In this document: positions 6,095 to 10,228 of the stretch, one piece after another
Numbering within the stretch: position 1 is the first letter of the stretch
Layout of the letters: every line of letters starts with the position of its first letter
DNA from: Kiritimatiellales bacterium
GTDB taxonomy: Bacteria > Verrucomicrobiota > Kiritimatiellia > Kiritimatiellales > Pontiellaceae
Assembly (NCBI GenBank): GCA_030625905.1
Contig: DAOUQA010000076.1
Location: 1 to 10,228, forward strand
Reading direction: 5' to 3'
Length of the DNA: 10,228 nucleotides
Made by a program: the position numbers and the translations under genes
Notes under the pieces: model-generated
What the model was told of the DNA's origin: nothing
The model's database searches: none
What the model saw: the letters and a program-made list of their open reading frames with translations, nothing else

Positions 6095-6606
6095 TCCACC
6101 TTCACCGGTGCGCCCATCACGGGATGCAGTTGCAATCGCTTGTTTTGCTCCTCCTGCCGCATGGCATCGAGCAGCTGCTTGGCTTCGTCCTCACTCATCT
6201 CTTCCGCACTCGGTGGTTCGGGCTGCTCCTGCTGTTGGTCTTCTTGTTGATCTTGCTGTTGTTCCTGCTGATCTTTTTGATCCTGTGGTTTATCTTGATC
6301 CTGACTCTGATCCTGGTTCTCGTTTTGTTGCTGCTCTTGTTGTTGGTCCAATAGCTCCTTGAGCCGCAACAGTTTTCCATCCTTCGGAAAAAGGGAAAGC
6401 CCTTTGGTCACAAGGTTGCTCGCGCTGGTTGCATCGCCATGGATGTAGTGGCTCGCAGCGGGATGGAAATAGGTTGCGTCGACATCAACTTCGTCGGCCG
6501 ATACCGCCGCAACGGCAATGGTTCCGAGCAGAATGTGGACGAGACTGTTTGAAAACTTCAACATTCGGCGTTCCTTGTTCTGTATTCGATATTCATTCGT
6601 CTTCAT
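6082..6606 (-). CDS. batC: BatC-like exported protein with Q-rich linker
   Basis: A 174-residue protein in the BatC position. It has a signal peptide with a hydrophobic core at about residues 21-36 (VHILLGTIAVAAVSA, cleavage before DEV). A single TPR-like helix pair follows at about 47-80 (ATYFHPAASHYIHGD...LVTKGLSLFPKDGKLL). A low-complexity run of Gln, Asp and Glu spans about 88-128. A conserved-looking helix EDEAKQLLDAMRQEE is at 139-153, and the end is VKVDKDW. BatC proteins commonly join TPRs to a Q/D-rich region and this C-terminal helix. The ATG at 6604-6606 overlaps the upstream stop as ATGA. Residues 5-17 come from the repeat at 6555-6594, so the ATG at 6564 (MLKFSNSL) is an alternative that gives a more ordinary signal peptide. 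The stop lies inside the 6049-6094 hairpin. Confidence 0.8.
   Translation of the reverse strand: MKTNEYRIQNKERRMLKFSNSLVHILLGTIAVAAVSADEVDVDATYFHPAASHYIHGDATSASNLVTKGLSLFPKDGKLLRLKELLDQQQEQQQNENQDQSQDQDKPQDQKDQQEQQQDQQEDQQQEQPEPPSAEEMSEDEAKQLLDAMRQEEQNKRLQLHPVMGAPVKVDKDW
6555..6594 (-). repeat. GAATATCGAA interspersed repeat, minus-strand copy inside batC
   Basis: This is the inverted partner of the unit at 5950-5989 (32 of 40 matches). It lies in the first codons of the BatC-like gene and encodes EYRIQNKERRMLK, a charged n-region, whereas the opposite orientation in batD encodes a hydrophobic core. Confidence 0.75.
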
Positions 6607-7523
6607 TCCACAATGTTCAGGTTGGAAAGCTCCCGGATGATCTTCAGGACTTCCTGGTTCTTCTGGATGGTCTCTTCATACTGCTTTTTTAAGTCGGGTT
6701 TGATATCGAATGCATACTTTCGCTCATCCGTCTCGGTTGTCAACCGTTGCGCGGCCAGCATGTACTGGTAGTCCTCGATAAACTGAAGAGCACTCTCCAG
6801 ATCGTTTTCGGTGTTTTCGACCGCCTGTTTCAGCATTTCCAGCCGCTCGGCGGCCTTCGGTAAATATTGCGCCGACTCGCCATGGTTTGGATCCACGTTT
6901 TCGAGAATATGTTCAAACTGCTTCCGAGCCTGTCGGTAGTTGGTTTGGGCCTCCTTGGCCTTGTATTCCTGTAGCAGCGCCTCCGCTTGGTCAAAATGCC
7001 ATTTGCCAAGATTGTATTCCAGCTTCAGGCGCAGCAGCTGGGCGCGCTCGAAGTTTTGCTTGGCCTCCATGTCTTCGGGAGCCAGCAGGATCGACTTCTC
7101 GAACATGTCCATGGCCTGGAACGCCAGTTCAATGGCCAGGCCGATCTGCTCGGGGCCGGACAACGCCGTGGTGCGGGCGAGCAGGGCGTTGCCTCGGTTG
7201 AAGTAGGCCTTGGCCTGTAGCTCCAGATCGGTGGTGCGCAGGGCCTCGTTGTAGGTGTTTGCCGCAGCTTCATACTCGCCCATGCGATACTGCGCGTTGC
7301 CAAGGTTGTAGTTTCCAATAGCCGGAAATTCCAACGCGGTCTTTTCCAGATGCTCGACGGCGTTGGTGTAGTCGACCCGCCTGTACGCCTTCAACCCCTT
7401 CCGCATCGAAGACCGCGGCGTCTCCTCCGCATGAACCGTTGCCGCTACAAGAGAGAGGAACCACAGATACACACAGATGCACGCAGATTTTCTTTTCTTG
7501 AATCTGTGTCTATCTGCGTTCAT
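6603..7523 (-). CDS. Exported TPR-repeat protein of the Bat operon
   Basis: A 306-residue, mostly alpha-helical protein. Residues 1-32 form a signal peptide: charged MNADRHRFKKRKSA, hydrophobic core CICVYLWFLSLVAATV, and cleavage after VHA. TPR units follow at about 36-68 (RKGLKAYRRVDYTNAVEHLEK), 69-100 (NYNLGNAQYRMGEYEAAANTYNEAL) and 104-150 (AYFNRGNALLARTTALSG..., with an insertion). More helices run to the C-terminus, with coiled-coil-like stretches near 222-300. It probably acts in the periplasm as a binding partner within the Bat complex, like other TPR members of such operons. The start is fixed by an ATGA overlap with batB (ATG 7523-7521, stop 7522-7520). The first 23 codons are part of the repeat at 7458-7532. 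I cannot say which named Bat subunit it corresponds to. Confidence 0.82.
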   Translation of the reverse strand: MNADRHRFKKRKSACICVYLWFLSLVAATVHAEETPRSSMRKGLKAYRRVDYTNAVEHLEKTALEFPAIGNYNLGNAQYRMGEYEAAANTYNEALRTTDLELQAKAYFNRGNALLARTTALSGPEQIGLAIELAFQAMDMFEKSILLAPEDMEAKQNFERAQLLRLKLEYNLGKWHFDQAEALLQEYKAKEAQTNYRQARKQFEHILENVDPNHGESAQYLPKAAERLEMLKQAVENTENDLESALQFIEDYQYMLAAQRLTTETDERKYAFDIKPDLKKQYEETIQKNQEVLKIIRELSNLNIVE

Positions 7524-7532
7524 CGGTGGTTC
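7458..7532. repeat. ACAGAT-type interspersed repeat, imperfect inverted pair (copy 1)
   Basis: The left arm (7458-7489, starting GAACCACAGATACACACAG) and the reverse complement of the right arm (7501-7532, starting GAACCACCGATGAACGCAG) match at 25 of 32 positions around an 11-base pyrimidine-rich loop. It straddles the batB/TPR-gene junction. It encodes the last BatB residues (ENHR-stop), the overlapping ATGA, and most of the signal peptide of the TPR protein. Confidence 0.8.
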
Positions 7533-8521
7533 TCCCTCTTAACCGGTCGAATGGCCCCCTCGATGAGGAGCAGAAGCAGAGCCGCTCCCAAAAGCCACTG
7601 GAAGCGCTCGGTCCATGTTTTCGACATGCGCGACTCGCGCTCCTCGCGCTGCAGCTCGGCGATGCCTTGCCGGTAGACGCGCTCCAGCCCAAAGTCACCG
7701 GGGGCAGAACGGACGTAGAAGCCGCCGGTTTCGAAAGCGATCCGTTCAAGCATGCCTTCATTCAGCGAACTTTTCACCACGTTACCCGCCTTGTCCTTCA
7801 CGAAGCCCTCAGAGGTTTGGATCAGCTCGCCCTCCTTCGTGCCGACGCCAATAGCGAATACGCGGATGCCCTCCTCTTTCAATGTCGGGAGTAGGGCGAG
7901 CGGATCGCCGGTATGCCCTTCGCCGTCGGAGATCAAAATGATCACCTTGTCGGCCTGCGTCTCTTCGGATTTCTCGAAACTCTCGATCGATGTTTCCAGC
8001 GCTTGGAAAAGATCCGTTCCTCCAAGGGGAACGATACCGGTATAAACATCGTCGAGCATCATCATGAAGGCGGCATAGTCGATGGTGGCTGGGCATTGCA
8101 GGAAGGCATTGCCCGAAAAGGCAACCAGCCCGATGCGGTCGCCGCGCAACTCTTTTAGCAGATCGCGGACACCCCATTTCGCCTGTTGCAAGCGGTTGGG
8201 CTTGATGTCCTGCGCCAGCATGCTCTTCGAGGTATCGAGCGCCACAATGATGCTCAGACCGCGTTGTTTCACCTCTTCCCATTTGAAGCCCCACTGCGGG
8301 CGGGCCAGTGCAACGATCGCAAGCGCAATGGCCAGCACGCGGACGAAATTCTTGAACCGCTTCCGTTTCGGTGAATGCCCGGGCAGCATGGTTGGCCACA
8401 GCCCTTGTTCCGCCATGCGGGCAAGCAACTTGGTGCGTCGCTTGAGCATCAGGCCGGTAGCAAGCAACAGCGGCAGCAAGGCCAGCAGCCACATCAGAAA
8501 ATCTGGATTATGCCATTTCAT
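7520..8521 (-). CDS. batB: BatB, membrane-anchored von Willebrand A protein
   Basis: A 333-residue inner-membrane protein. Two N-terminal helices (about 8-26 and 59-74) are followed by ALARPQWG, the family signature just before the VWA domain. The VWA domain runs from about 88 to 290, and one helix at about 306-323 closes the protein. The metal-site (MIDAS) residues are complete: DTSKS at 96-100, the threonine of GGTD at 169, and the aspartate of SDGE at 199. Metal-dependent binding to a partner is therefore expected. The order matches BatA/BatB proteins; I call it BatB because it follows another VWA protein and has the LxQDIKPNRLxxAK stretch usual there. The ATG at 8519-8521 has no clear ribosome binding site; the gap upstream is a short repeat (8531-8573). 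The C-terminal ENHR is repeat-derived. Confidence 0.92.
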   Translation of the reverse strand: MKWHNPDFLMWLLALLPLLLATGLMLKRRTKLLARMAEQGLWPTMLPGHSPKRKRFKNFVRVLAIALAIVALARPQWGFKWEEVKQRGLSIIVALDTSKSMLAQDIKPNRLQQAKWGVRDLLKELRGDRIGLVAFSGNAFLQCPATIDYAAFMMMLDDVYTGIVPLGGTDLFQALETSIESFEKSEETQADKVIILISDGEGHTGDPLALLPTLKEEGIRVFAIGVGTKEGELIQTSEGFVKDKAGNVVKSSLNEGMLERIAFETGGFYVRSAPGDFGLERVYRQGIAELQREERESRMSKTWTERFQWLLGAALLLLLIEGAIRPVKRENHR

Positions 8522-8530
8522 ATTGTTTGA

Positions 8531-8573
8531 CGAGTGAGCCGTGAGGCGTGATCCTTTTCACGTTTCACGTTTA
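8531..8573. repeat. GTGA/TCAC repeat filling the batA-batB gap
   Basis: Three GTGA words (8534, 8541, 8548) are followed by two TTTCACG words and TTTACGG, so the segment is internally repetitive and self-complementary (CGTGA at 8547-8551 pairs with TCACG at 8558-8562). It covers most of the 49-nt gap and the batA stop codon (8571-8573). No Shine-Dalgarno for batB is visible in it. Confidence 0.5.
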
Positions 8574-9533
8574 CGGTAACCTTCCCAACCTCGTTAATCC
8601 CAAAATCTGTTCAATCATTAAAAGCAACGCTCCCAAAACAATCCAGCCCTTGGCCTTCTCTTCGAAACGGGTAAAGCGCTCAACCTCGATTTCCGTTTTT
8701 TCGAGCTGGTCGATTTTCTCATAGACGGCTTCGAGGGTTTTCAAATCACGCGCACGGTAGAATTCGGCATCGGTGGTTTTTGCGATCTTTTTCAGCGAGG
8801 TTTCGTCAACCTCCTGCCGTTGCATAAAGAAGCCGGTGCGTGCACCGCCTGCGCCGATGGTGTAGATCTTGATGCTCAGGGCTTCCGCCGCGCTGGCCGC
8901 ATTTTCCGGCGAGAGCGTACCAGAGTTGTTTGCACCATCAGTCAGCAGGATGATGACCTTGCTCTTGGCCTCGCTCTCGCGCAGGCGGTTGACGGCCGAG
9001 GCAATGCCGTCGCCGATCGCGGTGCGGCTGCCGTCGAGCATGCCAGTGTGCAACCCCTGCATGCGTTGGATCAGCCAGCCGTGGTCGAGCGTGAGTGGGG
9101 CGACGGCGTAGGGCAGGGTGGCGAAGCCCACCATGCCGATCCGGTCGTTCGGCCGTTTTTCCAGAAAGCGTTCGATGACATCCTTCGAGGCCTCCAGGCG
9201 GCTTAATCGGCGGTTGTGTTTTTGGAAGTCCCTCGTCTCCATCGATTCAGAAAGGTCGACCAGGAGGATAATATCGACCGCCTCGGTGCGAACGCGGCTA
9301 TCTTCCAATCCACGCTGCGGGCGGGCGAGAGCGACTACGAGGCAAACAAGCCCCAATGCATAAAGGATCGGCAGAGTCGGTTGGAGCCGGATACGCCAGC
9401 TTTTCGGCAAGCTTTCTAAAGCCGTACCGTTGCTGAACTGCATCGAGCGCTTGCGCAGCATGAAATGCCGTAGCCAGATCAGCAGCGGGATCAGCAGGAA
9501 CAGCAGCAACAGGATGGGGTTTGCAAATCTCAT
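8571..9533 (-). CDS. batA: BatA, membrane-anchored von Willebrand A protein
   Basis: A 320-residue inner-membrane protein with helices at about residues 7-25, 53-70 and 297-312. A VWA domain runs from about 86 to 275, preceded by the signature ALARPQRG. MIDAS residues are intact: DLSESM at 93-98, threonine 171 in SRTAIGDGI, and aspartate 199 in LLTDGANN. TAIGDGIASAVNRL and YTIGAGG are typical of BatA. In the Bat system BatA and BatB are thought to form the core of a membrane complex acting with MoxR ATPases. The ATG (9531-9533) lies 6 nt after the GxxExxY stop with an A-rich but Shine-Dalgarno-free leader (GCTGATAAAAA). The stretch just upstream belongs to a repeat, so the original leader may have been replaced. 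Confidence 0.93.
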   Translation of the reverse strand: MRFANPILLLLFLLIPLLIWLRHFMLRKRSMQFSNGTALESLPKSWRIRLQPTLPILYALGLVCLVVALARPQRGLEDSRVRTEAVDIILLVDLSESMETRDFQKHNRRLSRLEASKDVIERFLEKRPNDRIGMVGFATLPYAVAPLTLDHGWLIQRMQGLHTGMLDGSRTAIGDGIASAVNRLRESEAKSKVIILLTDGANNSGTLSPENAASAAEALSIKIYTIGAGGARTGFFMQRQEVDETSLKKIAKTTDAEFYRARDLKTLEAVYEKIDQLEKTEIEVERFTRFEEKAKGWIVLGALLLMIEQILGLTRLGRLP

Positions 9534-9539
9534 TTTTTA

Positions 9540-9920
9540 TCAGCCGCGAAAGAGCGCAAGGAACGCAAAAGAAAACAGGAGGGAAAGTGTTTTTGATATG
9601 GCAGATGAATTGCCGGATTTGGCCAGCACGAACTTCTGTATTTGGAATTTAAAGGAGCCAAAATTAATGAGTAGGCCGTGTTCGATGTCGGCAGAGCGCA
9701 GGTAACCAATAATCTGCGCTTTATGCTCTTCAGCAAATGCTTTGCAGGCTTTGAGTTCAATGATCAACATACCTTCGACGATCAAGTCGGCATAGTAGTC
9801 ACCGATTTCTGTTCCATCTTCGTCGTAGACTTTCTCAAGATGTCCTGTCCCATGGTATTTGTGGATGGCATAGGCGGTTTCACGAACTTGATCACACAAT
9901 TCCTTGATCCTTGTTTCCAT
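9540..9920 (-). CDS. GxxExxY-family PD-(D/E)XK nuclease-like protein, internally shortened
   Basis: A 126-residue protein of the GxxExxY family, whose members have a PD-(D/E)XK nuclease-like fold and unknown function. The namesake motif is GHLEKVY at residues 26-32. The putative active-site line follows: D45 in YYADLIVEG, then E55-L-K57 in IIELKA. HKAQIIGYLR and GLLINFGSFKFQIQKFV are also family hallmarks. Members I know have about 25 residues (EALAYELR... to ...VY) between the GxxExxY motif and DEDGTEIGDYYADL; here KVY joins straight to DEDG, so a segment seems lost in frame. Activity is doubtful. The last codons (FAFLALFRG) come from the inverted repeat at 9543-9571. The start ATG (9918-9920) overlaps the upstream stop (TAATG), with a strong GGGGAGG upstream from the second repeat arm. 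Confidence 0.82.
   Translation of the reverse strand: METRIKELCDQVRETAYAIHKYHGTGHLEKVYDEDGTEIGDYYADLIVEGMLIIELKACKAFAEEHKAQIIGYLRSADIEHGLLINFGSFKFQIQKFVLAKSGNSSAISKTLSLLFSFAFLALFRG
9543..9571 (+). repeat. CGAAAGAGCGCAA repeat, left inverted copy
   Basis: This 29-bp unit (GCCGCGAAAGAGCGCAAG...) matches the minus-strand unit at 9933-9961 at 25 of 29 positions. It encodes the C-terminal tail of the GxxExxY protein. Confidence 0.75.
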
Positions 9921-10228
9921 TATCCATCCTCCCCTTTGAGTTCTTTGCGCTCTTTCGTGGCCAAATCCTCCGTCTGTTTCGTTTGTTCTACGAACTCTTT
10001 CGTGGTGTCGAAGGCGGATTCCATGGTGGTGCGGTCGGGGTGGCCCTTGGCGAATTTGACCATGTCGGCCTGGCGCATGAAGTCCTGCAGGATATTGCGC
10101 TGGTTGCCGTTTAGTTCGGACGACTTGCTCATTTCCTCGACAATCTCTTCGGTGGTTTCGTCGGGTGCATTAAGGCTGAAGCGTCCTTCAAGGTAGGTGC
10201 GCAGGATCACCGATAGCTCGGTGTAGAA
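9920..10228 (-). CDS. C-terminus of the membrane gene preceding the Bat genes (5' end missing)
   Basis: The frame is open to the right edge (FYTELSVILRTYLEGRFSLN...), so only the last 102 codons are visible. YTELSVILRTYLEGRF, then APDETTEEIVEEM, QRNILQDFMRQADMVKFAKG and AFDTTKEFVEQT resemble the helical cytoplasmic tail found in proteins encoded between the DUF58 gene and batA in PVC bacteria, and also the tail of BatD. The full protein is probably a membrane protein with a short periplasmic part. The final residues (ATKERKELKGEDG) are encoded by the repeat at 9933-9961. Its stop overlaps the GxxExxY start (TAATG). Confidence 0.7.
   Translation of the reverse strand, partial: FYTELSVILRTYLEGRFSLNAPDETTEEIVEEMSKSSELNGNQRNILQDFMRQADMVKFAKGHPDRTTMESAFDTTKEFVEQTKQTEDLATKERKELKGEDG
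9933..9961 (-). repeat. CGAAAGAGCGCAA repeat, right inverted copy
   Basis: On the minus strand this reads GCCACGAAAGAGCGCAAAG and on, the inverted partner of 9543-9571. It gives the C-terminal tail of the upstream gene and, with the adjoining bases (9928-9934), the GGGGAGG ribosome binding site of the GxxExxY gene. Confidence 0.75.

Larger units (their letters stand above)
9543..9961. mobile_element. Possible small element: GxxExxY gene bounded by inverted repeats
   Basis: A 419-bp segment is bounded by 29-bp imperfect inverted repeats (25/29) and holds one gene for a nuclease-like protein not otherwise expected in Bat operons. The position, between the upstream membrane gene and batA, suggests insertion into an existing operon. 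I see no target-site duplication and no transposase, so mobility is inference. The nuclease could instead have come along with recombination between repeats. Confidence 0.35.

Noticed and set aside
6124..6354. Plus-strand frame coding a very hydrophobic Leu-rich protein
   Set aside because: It is simply the antisense of the Gln-rich linker of the BatC-like protein.

Overview
The window reads as a chromosomal segment of a PVC-superphylum bacterium, most likely near Kiritimatiellota/Lentisphaerae. The basis is an aerotolerance (Bat) operon of the type common there, PVC-like small proteins, and many imperfect interspersed repeats in and between genes. The taxonomy is inference; the gene families are read from the protein sequences.

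Layout. At the left edge a partial rsmB (16S rRNA m5C methyltransferase) runs on the plus strand to 1016. Everything else is on the minus strand and meets rsmB head-on. In transcription order from the right edge: a partial membrane-protein C-terminus (10228-9920), a small GxxExxY-family nuclease-like gene (9920-9540), BatA (9533-8571), BatB (8521-7520), a TPR protein (7523-6603), a Q-rich BatC-like protein (6606-6082), BatD (6033-4237), BatE (4240-3452), a two-TM small protein (3415-3194), an unrecognised 85-residue protein (3170-2913), an S4 RNA-binding protein (2825-2616), ThpR (2347-1784) and a DUF805-like membrane protein (1450-1115).

How the genes fit together. BatA and BatB are membrane-anchored von Willebrand A proteins with intact MIDAS residues. 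BatD is a large exported, membrane-anchored protein. The TPR protein, BatC and BatE carry protein-interaction repeats, and BatE adds a C-terminal SH3-like domain. Three junctions (BatB/TPR, TPR/BatC, BatD/BatE) are ATGA overlaps and one (edge gene/GxxExxY) is TAATG, so translation is probably coupled. The system is expected to form an envelope complex working with a MoxR ATPase and a DUF58 protein, which would lie upstream, outside the window. Downstream is a looser tail of RNA-related housekeeping genes (S4, ThpR).

What stands out is not a new enzyme but the DNA between the genes. At least four families of imperfect repeats sit on almost every junction. They supply stop codons, start codons, a Shine-Dalgarno sequence, C-terminal tails and much of two signal peptides (TPR protein and BatD). 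The GxxExxY gene is bounded by an inverted pair of one repeat family, looks like a small insertion in the operon, and seems to have lost about 25 residues. A near-perfect 46-nt hairpin lies between BatC and BatD. Two intergenic stretches (1451-1783 and 2348-2615) hold clusters of palindromes and no convincing genes.
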